Of a stretch of DNA of 40,080 nucleotides, positions 31,301 to 40,080 are shown one piece after another. The notes beneath the pieces are model-generated. The model saw only the letters and a list, made by a program, of their open reading frames with translations. It did not search any database and had not been told where the DNA came from. The position numbers and the translations under genes are program-made. How positions within the stretch are numbered: position 1 is the first letter of the stretch; every line of letters begins with the position of its first letter. Origin of the DNA: Balamuthia mandrillaris (taxonomy: Eukaryota; Discosea; Longamoebia; Balamuthiidae); assembly GCA_031835245.1 (NCBI GenBank), contig JAVKOQ010000422.1, positions 1-40,080 of the forward strand, in the 5' to 3' direction.

Positions 31301-32559
31301 TCTTCTTGGCTATCCTCTTCTCTTATTGCTCCTTTCTTCGCTTCTCTTTTACAAACATGTTGCTCACTTGTTTTCGAACAGTACATCATCCGAATATATT
31401 ACCAGCTGCATGCAAAACTTTGAGAAAGGTTTTCTTTCCGCTGCTTTGGAAGATGCTGAAGCTTCTATACGTCATTTGAGTATGTCTATTTTATTTATTC
31501 TCTCTTTAAAACTAGCATTTTTTTGACCTCTGGTTGCATTTTTTTAAAAAACAATAGGAACAGAGAAAGATTCAGCTGCAAAACGCAGAGAGATGAAGTT
31601 CAGTGTGGCCTACATGCTAGCCCTTACGCTACTTATCGACATCAAACGTTTGGATAAGCTACAGCAAGGCACTCTTGAAAATGGAGACGGCTCCTCCTCC
31701 ACCAACAACCACCCTCCCGCCAAAATGATCGCCACCAAGAACACCAGCAGCAGGTACACCTTACTTGTTCCCTCCCCGTTCACCATTCTCTCTTCGCTCT
31801 TGCCCCTCTTTCCTCTCCTCTCTCCTCTCTTCTATTCTCATTCATCATTTGCTTATTAAAAACCTAACCACAAACCAATCCAACACCAAAAACACAAAAG
31901 AACCAGTTTTTCATCTTTCTCAGAAGAAGGTTCCTCCATGACCACCTCGTCTTCCACCGCCACCGCCAACAAATCGCTGGGTTTCCTCAGCAAATGTCTG
32001 GCGGAGATCCCACTAGCCCCGCCCCACCGCGAGATCTGCCAGCGCATCGCCATCGAGTACAACACCAAGGAGGGCAACCACACTTACGTGCGGGAGCTCA
32101 TCGCCGCCGACATGCTCAATGAGGACCTGTTAGTGCGCCCCCCACCGCCAACCAAGCGAACGGACGACCGAGCCCGCGCTGCTGCATATCCGCCGGATAG
32201 AGAGGAATTGAGGGAGAGGAGTAAGGAAGCAGCGAGCAAGGGTGGAGCAAATGCGACGTTGCCGAGTTATTGTTGCCCGCATTGTTCGTATACTTCCGTG
32301 CCACTGTCTAATAAGTGCGAGAGCTGTAACAACCGCATTCGCTTTTGTTTCAAGGTATGTTTTTTCTCTGTCTCCCTCCCCTTTTTCTCTCTTCCATGTA
32401 ACTGACATTTATTTTTTCTTTTTGTTTGAATAGACGCAAGATTTGATTCGAAGCAAGACATTTTATCAGTGCCCCTACTGCGATGCGTTCTACAAGGAGG
32501 ATGTCGGCAAGTGTCGTTTCTGCGGACTTCATAACGCAGAGAAGCAAGAAATCCCCTAA
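25316..32559 (+). CDS. TSET coat complex subunit TTRAY2 (TWD40-2-like), WD40 plus alpha-solenoid
   Basis: 21 exons: 25316-25430, 25508-25614, 25773-25953, 26016-26110, 26195-26267, 26346-26502, 26589-26886, 27417-27632, 27728-27938, 28033-28311, 28385-29002, 29085-29450, 29518-29924, 29997-30092, 30172-30317, 30393-31008, 31079-31290, 31382-31479, 31558-31753, 31907-32354, 32434-32559; 1686 aa, all in phase. N-terminal beta-propeller ('VTALCFHPDRPSIYLAL', 'PVAAFACHPIQPLLVVAN', 'LIRVWDYKNKRL', 'DGLIVVWEI'). The middle matches plant TWD40-2: 'MSRIFHTPL', 'NDRLLYATAYKDRT', 'LPVGLLEPLLLGE', 'LVERFDGRRITP' and 'LGKIAVRYGQFKVAEQCYAT', the last a solenoid like COPI. Long Ser/Asp/His linkers are present. 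The C-terminus has paired Cys motifs (CPHC..CESC, CPYC..CRFC) like zinc ribbons. TSET is an ancient adaptor/coat used in plasma-membrane trafficking. Intron 7 is a 530-base pyrimidine tract. Confidence 0.88.
25656..25708 (+). repeat. (CT)n, intron 2 of the TTRAY2 gene
   Basis: CT and CCCT units on the sense strand, between donor at 25615 and acceptor at 25771-25772. Confidence 0.9.
26898..27360 (+). repeat. Pure pyrimidine tract of CTCTCCTC-type units, intron 7 of TTRAY2
   Basis: About 460 bases of C and T only, made of CTCCT, CTCTCC and CCCTCTCC units without a fixed period. It is the largest intron of the gene (26887-27416). The open frame across it (Ser/Leu/Pro) and its antisense (Arg/Glu) are not proteins. 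Confidence 0.97.
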
Positions 32560-32939
32560 GAACAACTCATTGGGGGGGAGGAAAGAAGAAGGAAAAGAAG
32601 TAGCACGCCACCTAAATTCTGTAAAATCATCTAAAGTCACTTTATCTTTTTAAGGAAAGGATCTCCATTTTTTCAACCAATCATAAAATTTCTCAATGGA
32701 AAATCCAGTGAAAACAGCTCCGAAAAGGAAATGATGCCACGACGAAACACTCCATCGCCTGTCTTTTTGGAGAGGTTTTGACCCGTGCGCCGCCCGCACA
32801 GACACGCACCAGTGCTACTTGCTTGGTGGTTGTGCTTTTTATTGGGTTGGTTTTTGCTGGCTCTCGTTCTATTGTTGTTTATTTCTTTTGGAGCAGCAAA
32901 ACTACCACACACAAACCCAAAAAAGATACAACAAAGCAA

Positions 32940-33353
32940 ATGGCCTCTACTGTACGCCCTATGCCAGTGCTCTTTGTGGGGTACGACTATGTGGAGAAGC
33001 GTGGCTACAAGAAACGTGACTCTGCCCAATTCATCAGCACCTCTCCTCCTGTGGAACTGTTCACCACCGCCATTACCACAGCTGGACCACAACCACAACT
33101 CTCCTTCTCTAAAACCACTTCGTGCTCCAAGGGTAACAACACAGAAACTGCCGCACCAACAACAGAGACTACCACAACAGCTGTTGCTGCTGGAGAAAGA
33201 ATAAGACGTTTGAGCTGGGCCACGTTGAACAGGATGCTGGAGGCGGTGGCCCTTGGCTTTGACAAAATGGAGAAAAACAAGGACCCCACGGACCTCCAGG
33301 CATGGTACATGCTGGGAGATGACGAGGATGACACCGACCAATTCGGCGAGTGA
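32940..33353 (+). CDS. Small protein of unknown function
   Basis: A single frame of 137 aa from ATG 32940 (MASTVRPMPVLFVGYDYVEK) to TGA. The ends look ordered: a basic/aromatic N-terminus and 'ERIRRLSWATLNRMLEAVA' as an amphipathic helix, then 'LQAWYMLGDDEDDTD' at the C-terminus. The centre is Thr/Ala-rich and probably disordered. I recognise no family. Codon use (C/G third positions) and the non-repetitive ends argue that it is real. It is 380 bases downstream of TTRAY2 on the same strand. An in-frame upstream extension to 32778 has no ATG. Confidence 0.6.
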   Translation: MASTVRPMPVLFVGYDYVEKRGYKKRDSAQFISTSPPVELFTTAITTAGPQPQLSFSKTTSCSKGNNTETAAPTTETTTTAVAAGERIRRLSWATLNRMLEAVALGFDKMEKNKDPTDLQAWYMLGDDEDDTDQFGE

Positions 33354-34600
33354 GAACGACCCCCAAAAAAAAATCCCCCAAAAAAAAACCACCGAAAGAA
33401 CAGAACGTTGTCAACTACAAACCAAATGGCTCTCTACGTACGTTCCGTCTACGACACACACGAAACTTGTTTTTTCGTTCCCTCCTCTCTCTCCTCTCTG
33501 TGGCCCGATGGAACTTTCCTACGGAATTTTTTGCTTGTCAAACACCCAAAAAAAAGTCCGAAGTTATGTTATGTAAAGAATGCAATCTATGGTATTCTCC
33601 ATTTTGCTCGTCTGTTTCCCAAATTCCAAGAAAGTAGGAGTTTTTCAACCAATCTCGCTACAGCAGATCGCGCCGAATTTGGATTTTTTTCCATAAAAGT
33701 CCGAGCTCGGACGGTTCGAATTGCAATGGCGTACTCTCCAAGGCAGCCACACCATAAAACCGGCCCCAACCTGCAATTTAACGTTTTTTTTTTTTTGACT
33801 TTTGCCATACGCAACATAGCGAGGTCACCCAAATAGCGAACAACCAAAAATAATAATTATTGTTTGGGGAGTTTTTTTTTTTGGGCCCTATAATTTTTTT
33901 TCCTTTCCTTCTCTCTCTCTTTTTTTTCCTTCGCCCATTCATCAACGTTCCTCGTCACTCTAAAAAGCACACGGCGGCTTTTTTATTTTCTCTCTTGTTC
34001 CCTTTCTTCTTTTTCTTTATTTTATTTTTTTTTTTTTTGAGGGGAGTTTCGTTCCTCCAGTCCCTTTTTTTTTTTTTCTTGTTGGCTTTCTATACTTCCC
34101 TCTGCACGCACGCTCTTTTAGTTTCAAGGAGGGAAGATTTGAAGGAAGCACATTTAAAAAAAAAAGCTCGTCCAAAAAAAAAAAAGATTTCTCTCCTGTC
34201 TTGCTCCGACTAAGAGAGATTTGCTTTACTTTTCTTTCGATTATTTTTTCTTTCAATAACGTTCAACAAACAAAAAAAAAGAGACCGACCGTTCTCTCTT
34301 CACACCACAAACACAACGATTACTCATCAACGTTAGAACGGAGAATCCCCCCTTTCTTTCTTTGATTCGATTTGTTTTTTTTTTTGTTGGTTGTTATTAT
34401 TGCTATTATTTCTCAGTATTTTCTTTTTCTTTCGTTCATTTTTTACTGGCCTTTCTCTCTCTTCCTCCCTCAACACACAATAACTGACTCCAACTTCGAA
34501 GCAAGGCCAACGAAAAATCTCCCACGACCTCACAACTACTCTTATTTTTATTCCCCCTTCCAACGGTCAATCAGTAATTTTTTTTAACAAGTAAGACCAA
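33354..34600. other. Long AT-rich intergenic region
   Basis: About 1.25 kb between the small protein and the PAP2 gene. Many A and T homopolymers (for example 33786-33797, 34025-34037, 34067-34078) and CT-rich stretches, but no ORF with protein-like composition, no tRNA and no recognisable ncRNA. It presumably holds the PAP2 promoter and 5' UTR. Confidence 0.6.
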
Positions 34601-36094
34601 ATGACTGAAACATTGGTGCGCGTACCCTCGGCCCTTACCATGCGGAAGGCCGACCACTTCTCCCCCTTGGTGCTGACGGTGGCCCCCTCCGCCGCAAAGA
34701 CCGCCGCCTTGACGACCCCCCTGGCCCAGAAGGTGCTCTCCTCCGCTGTGAACCCGAGCACCCCCGCCGCCCACACAAAAGGCCGCTCCAAGTCCTTCCT
34801 GCTCTCCTCCCCTCCTCCCACTCACCCTTCCTCTGCTTTCTACGAAGATGAACTCGCCTACAAACAACAACAAAACGCTGCCTCTGCCCTTGCCCCTTCT
34901 TCTCTCCTCAACACAAGCCCCTCTTCCTCCCCTGCAGCCAGAAAGATGTCGGTGACACAAGCCCAAAAGCTGATGAGCAGCCCCTCCGCCAACCGCCTGC
35001 TGCAGATCGACCAGTTCCCCTATGAGCAGCACTGCACAGCGGCCTTTGCCAAAACGTTTGACGGCCACACGGACTTTTTCAACTGGGTGGTGGGCATCGT
35101 TCTCTGCCTGAAGCCCGCCGACCGATGGGCCTTGGCCTACCTCATCGCCACTTTGCCTCTCTGCTTCATCGCGGAAAGTGTTTCCGAGATGGTGTGGACG
35201 GGAATCCTGTTGCGTCTTGTTTTGATCCCCACTGTCTGCTTCTTGCGCTACTACTTTGCTCAACCTACCAGCTTCAGGGAGAAGGAACTTATTCGGGAGA
35301 ACGGCATCCTCGGTGGACGGAGATTGGTCTTTGACGTGCGGATCCTCTACTTTGCTCTGGACTTTTACGTGGCGGCCTTGTTCATCTACCTCTACGCCGA
35401 GTGCGCCTCCCTCATCCAGAACAACCACGGCAGCCTTCGCTACGACAACGAGGTCATCCGCATGGAGAAGGACATTTTTGCCGGCATGCAGCCCGCCCGT
35501 GATCTGCGGCTGCTCATCCCCGGCCGCGCCCTCGGGGAGTACCTCCACTTCTGCTACTTTGCCTACTACTTCATCATCGGCGCCTCCGTGGCGGTGCCCT
35601 ACTTCTTCTGCCCCCGCGAGAGCTTTGACCGCACCGTCTCCGCCATGACCCTCTGCTTCTTCACCTGCTACGCCTTTTACCTGGTCTACCCCGTGGAGGG
35701 ACCCTACTGGCGCTTCGACCGGCCAGACCCCGAGGAGGTCTCCTACTTCTTTGTGCACGTGGTGCGCTGGGTGCTGGTTGGCAGCAGCAAGGGCACGGCC
35801 ATGCCTTCCGGCCACTGCGCCATCAGCGTGGTCTGCTGGATCGCCTCCTGGGCCTACCACCTGCGCTTGGCCCTGATCTTGGCCTTCCTCGTGCCCGGCC
35901 TGGTGACCGCCACCGTTTGGTGTGGCTTCCACTACGGGCTGGACGCCATGGCGGGCGTATCTTGGGGCATTTGTACGGCGGCTGCCGGCATCCTTTTGGC
36001 CAAGTTCATGCCGTATCACAAGCCGGCGCATGATACGAGCTACTCTGCCTTCCGTCAGAGCCGTCTCAACGATGAGTTGGCCAAGTGGATCTAA
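34601..36094 (+). CDS. PAP2-superfamily membrane phosphatase
   Basis: Intronless frame of 497 aa. Residues 1-140 are Ser/Ala/Pro-rich and probably cytosolic. About six hydrophobic segments follow. The three PAP2 active-site motifs are in order near the C-terminus: a K/R-rich first block replaced here by 'VEGPYWRFDRPDP', then 'GTAMPSGHCAI' (P-S-G-H) and 'TVWCGFHYGLDAMAGV' (H-x3-D). The topology and the last two motifs resemble inositol-phosphoceramide synthase-like and lipid phosphate phosphatase relatives, so a lipid phosphate or phosphotransfer substrate is likely, in ER or Golgi. The coding region is strongly GC-rich, which creates a full-length antisense open frame that is not a gene. Confidence 0.85.
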   Translation: MTETLVRVPSALTMRKADHFSPLVLTVAPSAAKTAALTTPLAQKVLSSAVNPSTPAAHTKGRSKSFLLSSPPPTHPSSAFYEDELAYKQQQNAASALAPSSLLNTSPSSSPAARKMSVTQAQKLMSSPSANRLLQIDQFPYEQHCTAAFAKTFDGHTDFFNWVVGIVLCLKPADRWALAYLIATLPLCFIAESVSEMVWTGILLRLVLIPTVCFLRYYFAQPTSFREKELIRENGILGGRRLVFDVRILYFALDFYVAALFIYLYAECASLIQNNHGSLRYDNEVIRMEKDIFAGMQPARDLRLLIPGRALGEYLHFCYFAYYFIIGASVAVPYFFCPRESFDRTVSAMTLCFFTCYAFYLVYPVEGPYWRFDRPDPEEVSYFFVHVVRWVLVGSSKGTAMPSGHCAISVVCWIASWAYHLRLALILAFLVPGLVTATVWCGFHYGLDAMAGVSWGICTAAAGILLAKFMPYHKPAHDTSYSAFRQSRLNDELAKWI

Positions 36095-36425
36095 TCTTTT
36101 CTTTATCTTTATCTTTTTCTTTTTCTTTCTATCTTCACGAAACGAACGACGAACCGAAAAAAACAAACAGCAACAAACAACAAAAAAAAAACTTACGAAC
36201 GAGTGGAATGAGGATGATGGGTATTTGTTGCATGTTTATTTTTTTTGTTTCGATTCTTCTCTCTTTGTTCTGTTCTCTTTTCTGCCTTTATGTTCTTTTT
36301 GGTTTTTTGTTTTCTTTCTTCGCGAACACAACGAACTAAAAGGAACGCAAACGTACTTTTATATGCATTATTAGATAAGATCTTTTAAAACCTACTTTGG
36401 TTCTTTTTTTCCCCCTCTCTCTCCC

Positions 36426-36471
<46 letters not shown>

Positions 36472-36545
36472 GTGTATGTCTTAACTTTCTCTTCTCAAAA
36501 AACTATCAACAACGTTTTATAACATTAAACAACAACCAAATACAT
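36095..36545. other. Convergent intergenic region with (CT)n
   Basis: 451 bases between the 3' ends of the PAP2 gene and the minus-strand charged protein. CT tract at about 36415-36469. No gene seen. Confidence 0.6.
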
Positions 36546-37106
36546 TCAACTTGAACTGCTTCCCTTACTTCTACAGCTACTCACACTGCTGCCGCTACTG
36601 CTGCTTCCTCCCGCGCTTTCGCTTTCTTCCTCCTCTCCTCCTGCTTCTCGTCTCTGTTTCTCCTTTTCCCGTCGGTTCCTCTCTCTTTCCTCCTCTTCCC
36701 TCTTCAGCTCGGCCGCCTCCCTCAACGCTTCCTGTCGTTGCAACCACCGCTTCTCCCACGTTCTCGCCCTCAACACCGCTCTTTGTTTGCTCAGCCCGCT
36801 CGCCTTTCGCCATGCTTCCCATTCTTCCATCTCATTTGTTCCTCCGCTTTCTTTGTTGTTGTTTGACGGAGAAGAAGAAGAGGGAGAGGAAGAAGAGTTT
36901 TCTTCGGTAGGAGAAACGATCAAAGCATAGCTTTCCAGTTGAGCGGCGCCTTGCTTCATTTTGTTGAAGAGACGGAGGGTGGAGGTGCCAAAGGGAGGGG
37001 TGGCATCTCCTTCGGCTTGACCCGTCACAGTTTTGCCTCTGCGACGGTCGACAGCATCGCTGCCTTTCCGTCGGCGAAAGGAAAACTCGCGACTAAGAAA
37101 CTCCAT
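36546..37106 (-). CDS. Charged protein of unknown function with predicted coiled coil
   Basis: A 186-aa frame from ATG 37104-37106. A basic N-terminus ('SREFSFRRRKGSDAVDRRRG') and 'STLRLFNKMKQGAAQLESYA' precede a Ser/Asn linker. A helix 'EWEAWRKASGLSKQRAVLRA' and a long Arg/Glu stretch follow, with the heptad-like composition of a coiled coil, then a Ser/Glu tail. No domain recognised. The region around 'RLFNKMKQGAAQLE' to 'WEKRWLQRQEALREA' is non-repetitive, which supports coding. Confidence 0.55.
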   Translation of the reverse strand: MEFLSREFSFRRRKGSDAVDRRRGKTVTGQAEGDATPPFGTSTLRLFNKMKQGAAQLESYALIVSPTEENSSSSPSSSSPSNNNKESGGTNEMEEWEAWRKASGLSKQRAVLRARTWEKRWLQRQEALREAAELKREEEERERNRREKEKQRREAGGEEEESESAGGSSSSGSSVSSCRSKGSSSS

Positions 37107-37495
37107 CTTTGTGGTGTGCCGTTTTGTTGTCGGTGAGCTATTCGTTTTCGTTTAGTTTTTTTGTTTAAAAAAATAACCAGATTCTAAAAGTTAAACAGCA
37201 GTTTCCGTTGTTGAAGGGATGAGTCTTGCTCGGATATTTAAACAACAGAAGAAGAAGCAGGAGAGAGGGAGGGAGGGTGGTTTTGTGTTTTTGGTTGTTG
37301 CTGTCACTTCTTTCGTCTTTCTCTCTGCCGTTACTGTTGTTGCTTGTTTGCGGAGGATAAAACACCGTTGGTAATGCGCGTTTATAGCGATGGTGTATAA
37401 TTGACCCCGAATGTGTTAATTAAATGAACAAACATTTTTTCAACTTATGGGACCTTTATCTCTCTTGGTTGAAACTGACTGGTTCTATCCTCTCA
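37107..37495. other. Intergenic region, charged protein / sirtuin 3' end
   Basis: 389 bases; A/T-rich with a GA/GGGA patch near 37258-37279. No gene seen. Confidence 0.5.
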
Positions 37496-38875
37496 TCAGC
37501 AGAGACGCTCAATGACCTTTTGCATGACCTCTCCGCACCTGTCCTCCACTTTCACGGCTGCCCAGTGGTCCAACTTGGTCGCTCCCACGTTCACTATGGC
37601 CAGCTTGGCCCCTGCCTTCATGGCTGCCGTTGGAATGGTGTTGGCGGGAGCCACCAGCAAGCCGGTGCCCATCACCAGAACCAGGTCAGCATCCTGCGCT
37701 GCCTCTCTGGCTCCTTGCAACACGTCGTCGTCCAGCTTAGCTCCAAAGGCCACCACACCAGGAAGAATTACTCCCCCACAGGCATCACAATGAGCGTCCT
37801 CGCCAGCTCTCACCGTGTCCTCAACAGCCTTCAAAGGCAAAACAGTTCTGCAGGTTTGGCATTTTGCTGTTTGGTTATTCCCATGTAACTCGAACAACAA
37901 CTCCTTGGAGGGAAGAAGAGGATGGTCGGGAGGGTTGTGAAGGCCATCGATGTTCTGAGTGATGACGGCCCGAAGCTTGCCCTGCTCTGCCAATCGAGCA
38001 AAGATGAGGTGGGCAGGGTTGGGCTTGGCAGTGGCTACCCGGTCGTTGAGATCGAGATGAAGCTGCCAGTAAGCCTTGCGGGCTTCCTCCGATTGCAGTA
38101 GCTTTGATAGTTGAAAAAGATCTGGATCGAAACGCGACCAAATGGGGGTCATAGCATCTTCTTGTTCGGCTTTATCTGCTTCTTGTTCCGCTTGGAGTTC
38201 TTTTTGTTGTTCGGTTTGGATGAAAGAGGAGGAGGAAGAAGAAGGAGCAGGAAGAACGTTGCGAAAGGCGGGAATGCCAGATTCAGTGCTAATACCAGCG
38301 CCGGTGAAGCCAACAACCTTTTTGGAGGAAGCGATGAGAGAGACGAGAGCGTCTATGGTGTCGGCTTGCTCATCGGGTGGCTCAGGCAACACGCCCAGCT
38401 CTTCGTCCTCCTCCCAAGAGCGAGCGAACCGATGCACCTGAGCAAACTCCCCATCCTCTTCTTTCCCTTCTCCAGACCGGGTGCCGATGAAAGAGATGCC
38501 CAAGGGGTCTCGTATCTTGAGGGTGAAGCTCTCCTCTCCCGTCAGCATGCGTTGAATGCGCTCCGAGAGCTTGTTGGCCTCCTCAAAGCGTTGCATCATC
38601 CGAAGCGAGCCCTCCACCTTGTGCTGCACCTCAGCCAACATGTCGTGGAGGGAGCAGAGGCGAGCGGTGCCAGGGGGTTGCTCCATGTCCAACTCCTCCA
38701 GAAAGAGGGTGGCCCCGTCGGACTTGAAGAGGAGGCGCTGCAGGTCGGCGGAGGAGGAGACGCGAGCCTTGAGCTCCACGCCATCCGCAGGGAGAGCGCC
38801 GCAGGCGATCAGTTCCTCCGTGTCAAAGTATTCGGGAGGGACCAGAAAGTCGGAAGAGGAGTCGAAGCCTTGCAT
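37496..38875 (-). CDS. ZPR1-like domain fused to a Sir2 family deacylase
   Basis: Single intronless frame, 459 aa from ATG 38873-38875. Residues 24-163 resemble the alpha/beta part of a ZPR1 domain: 'GVELKARVSSSADLQ', 'LLFKSDGATLFLEELDM', 'PPGTARLCSLHDMLAEV', 'SFTLKIRDPLGISFI' and 'RSWEEDEELGVL', in the same order as in ZPR1 proteins, but the N-terminal C4 zinc finger is absent. Residues 176-459 are a complete sirtuin: 'GFTGAGISTESGIPAFR' (NAD binding), 'TQNIDGLH', catalytic His in 'ELHGN' (331), a zinc module of Cys339/342 and Cys363/366, and 'VMGTGLLVAPANTIP'. All catalytic residues are kept, so NAD-dependent deacylation is expected. An acidic/Gln insert (about 208-241) lies after the first NAD motif. 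ZPR1 binds eEF1A, so the fused part may direct the sirtuin to a translation factor; that is inference. Confidence 0.88.
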   Translation of the reverse strand: MQGFDSSSDFLVPPEYFDTEELIACGALPADGVELKARVSSSADLQRLLFKSDGATLFLEELDMEQPPGTARLCSLHDMLAEVQHKVEGSLRMMQRFEEANKLSERIQRMLTGEESFTLKIRDPLGISFIGTRSGEGKEEDGEFAQVHRFARSWEEDEELGVLPEPPDEQADTIDALVSLIASSKKVVGFTGAGISTESGIPAFRNVLPAPSSSSSSFIQTEQQKELQAEQEADKAEQEDAMTPIWSRFDPDLFQLSKLLQSEEARKAYWQLHLDLNDRVATAKPNPAHLIFARLAEQGKLRAVITQNIDGLHNPPDHPLLPSKELLFELHGNNQTAKCQTCRTVLPLKAVEDTVRAGEDAHCDACGGVILPGVVAFGAKLDDDVLQGAREAAQDADLVLVMGTGLLVAPANTIPTAAMKAGAKLAIVNVGATKLDHWAAVKVEDRCGEVMQKVIERLC

Positions 38876-39625
38876 ACTTTTTTTGTGTGTGTTGATTTTG
38901 CGGTCGTTACAAGAACATAGTGCCAACGAAAGAGGCCAAGGACGCGACTAGCAAACACACCGAGGCCACCGCCCGTGCACCCTTTCTTTTTGGTGAAAAG
39001 GCGAAGCAAGAGGTTACGAGAAAATAATAGGAACGACTGTTTTATTGTTGGTGGAAAAAAAATGCAAAAATAGTGAGTCGATCCCTTTCGGTGGCCACCC
39101 CTTCATCCATCCATATCTCGTGCCTCTAGAACCCAGACCAGAGCAGAACATAGAGCCAAACTAAAAAGAGAACTCTCTGCACACGCACCCACGCACACAC
39201 CGGCGACCAGAGAGCACCCCCACTCCTGGCCAGCTGTAACGCGCCCCCCTTTTGCTCCGCCAGGTGGGATGGACGCCGCCGGTTCGACTCCACCTCTACT
39301 CGCACTATTTTTGTTTTTAATGTTACGAGGATTTTTTCTTTTTCGGCCGACTTCGAAATTCAACAAAAAAGAAATAAATTGGCGAAAAGCAAAAAAAAAA
39401 AAAAAGAAATGAAATAAAGAAATAGGGGTGTGTGCGCGTGTGCTGTGGCTTTGAGGTGGTGTCCATCTTGTTGGTATTCTCGCCCTTCCTCTGCTTCTTC
39501 TCCTTCTTTCTTCCTTTCTTCCTTTCTTTTGGTTTTTTTTTTACTCATGGACGTTTTTTTTTTTTGATTTTGGTTGTGTATTACACACACAAAAAAAAGT
39601 AGTAGATGCAAAATCAAAAAACACA
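38876..39625. other. Divergent intergenic region, sirtuin / F-box-RCC1
   Basis: 750 bases. A/T homopolymers (39389-39403, 39532-39541, 39556-39565) and CTT patches. A B-box-like GGTTCGACTCC near 39281 has no surrounding tRNA fold. No ORF supported. Confidence 0.5.
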
Positions 39626-40080
39626 ATGGAGTGCACCTCAATCCTTCCACCAGAAGTTTGGCAGATCGTGCTATCGAACCTTCCCAAAGCGCACTTGTTG
39701 GCCTACGTTCGTCTCGTCTGCACCTTGTTCAACGACCTCGTTCTCGAACTGAGTGAGTAAACTTTTATTTTTGTAATTTGATGTGATTTGTTACACTTTT
39801 TTTAAATATTTCATCACTAACAAGATGTTGTGCTAATGCCCTTTTTTATTTAAAAAATAATAACGCAGCTAAAGTGCAAGTGTTGTCGTTGGGAGAGAGT
39901 GCATTGGGCTTCAAAGGGAAGGACATGTTGGTGCCTCAAAGGGTGGCCGCTTTCAACTCCATCCCCTACATTCGCCAGGTGGCCTCTGGCTGGTTCCATT
40001 CCTTCATCCTCACGCAGGAGGGCAGGCTCTGGACCTTTGGCAAGGTGAGATACTGCATGGGCTTTGCGGACTCCATTGGC
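39626..40080 (+). CDS. F-box protein with RCC1-type repeats (3' end outside window)
   Basis: Exon 39626-39752 starts with ATG and codes a compact F-box: 'ILPPEVWQIVLSNLPKAHLL' followed by 'VRLVCTLFND'. Exon 2 begins at 39869 (phase 1, acceptor GCAG) and enters the first RCC1 beta-propeller blade: 'IRQVASGWFHSFILTQEGRL' followed by WTFG. At 40045 a GTGAGA donor could end the exon, but the frame stays open to the window edge with exon-like GC content, so either reading is possible. F-box/RCC1 proteins act as SCF substrate adaptors. The rest of the propeller lies beyond the window. Confidence 0.8.

Noticed and set aside
34571..36166. 531-codon antisense open frame over the PAP2 gene
   Set aside because: It is the mirror of a GC3-rich coding region; its sequence is Gly/Val/His/Glu-rich without any motif, while the plus strand has membrane segments and PAP2 active-site motifs.
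39240..39300. Possible tRNA around GGTTCGACTCC
   Set aside because: No 7-bp acceptor partner for the 3' side and no proper T-stem; also not foldable on the reverse strand.

Overview
This window is nuclear DNA of a free-living protist, most likely an amoebozoan of the Acanthamoeba/Balamuthia (Centramoebida) kind. That assignment is inferred from gene content, not from a search. The support is: dense short spliceosomal introns (about 50-130 nt, GT..AG, donors such as GTACGT, GTTTGT and GTAAGT); ankyrin-like repeats with the 'NGCPW' signature attached to an F-box; a TSET coat subunit (lost in animals and fungi, kept in Amoebozoa and plants); a PBZ zinc finger; and very many microsatellites. All gene models below were assembled by hand from reading frame, splice sites and phase.

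Layout. 1-2753 (+): 3' part of an RlaP nucleotidyltransferase fused to an RNA-ligase-like domain that has lost its catalytic lysine. 2971-4831 (-): atlastin/GBP-type GTPase. 5337-6255 (+): membrane-anchored adenylate kinase. 6409-8775 (-): purple acid phosphatase. 9508-11017: RNA-gene island with two identical, oppositely oriented 5S rRNA genes, a truncated 5S copy, a U2 snRNA gene between them, and a possible extra Pol III transcript. 11187-13039 (-): OTUD5-like deubiquitinase. 13428-14136 (+): frameshifted ankyrin-repeat pseudogene. 14245-14480: TTCTG repeat. 14515-15118 (+): DUSP23-like phosphatase with a disturbed 5' end. 15154-16686 (-): intact F-box/ankyrin-like protein. 16896-19124 (+): C2/EF-hand protein. 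19204-20092 (-): ASF1. 20424-22035 (-): ARB2A/FAM172A-like protein carrying a PBZ finger. 22347-23795 (+): secreted catalase-superfamily protein. 24163-24876 (+): basic low-complexity protein. 25316-32559 (+): 21-exon TSET subunit TTRAY2/TWD40-2. 32940-33353 (+): small unknown protein. 34601-36094 (+): PAP2-family membrane phosphatase. 36546-37106 (-): unknown charged protein. 37496-38875 (-): ZPR1-like domain fused to a sirtuin. 39626-40080 (+): 5' part of an F-box/RCC1 protein.

The genes are mostly unrelated housekeeping and regulatory functions, as usual for a eukaryotic chromosome; there are no operons. Several pairs are divergent over a few hundred bases and may share promoters. ASF1 and ARB2A (both chromatin-linked families) are adjacent and co-oriented. 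The most unusual items are the RlaP/pseudo-ligase fusion, the ZPR1-sirtuin fusion, the PBZ-ARB2A fusion, the 5S-U2-5S island, and a strand rule for microsatellites: CT or CTT on the sense strand inside introns, GA on the sense strand just before two start codons.
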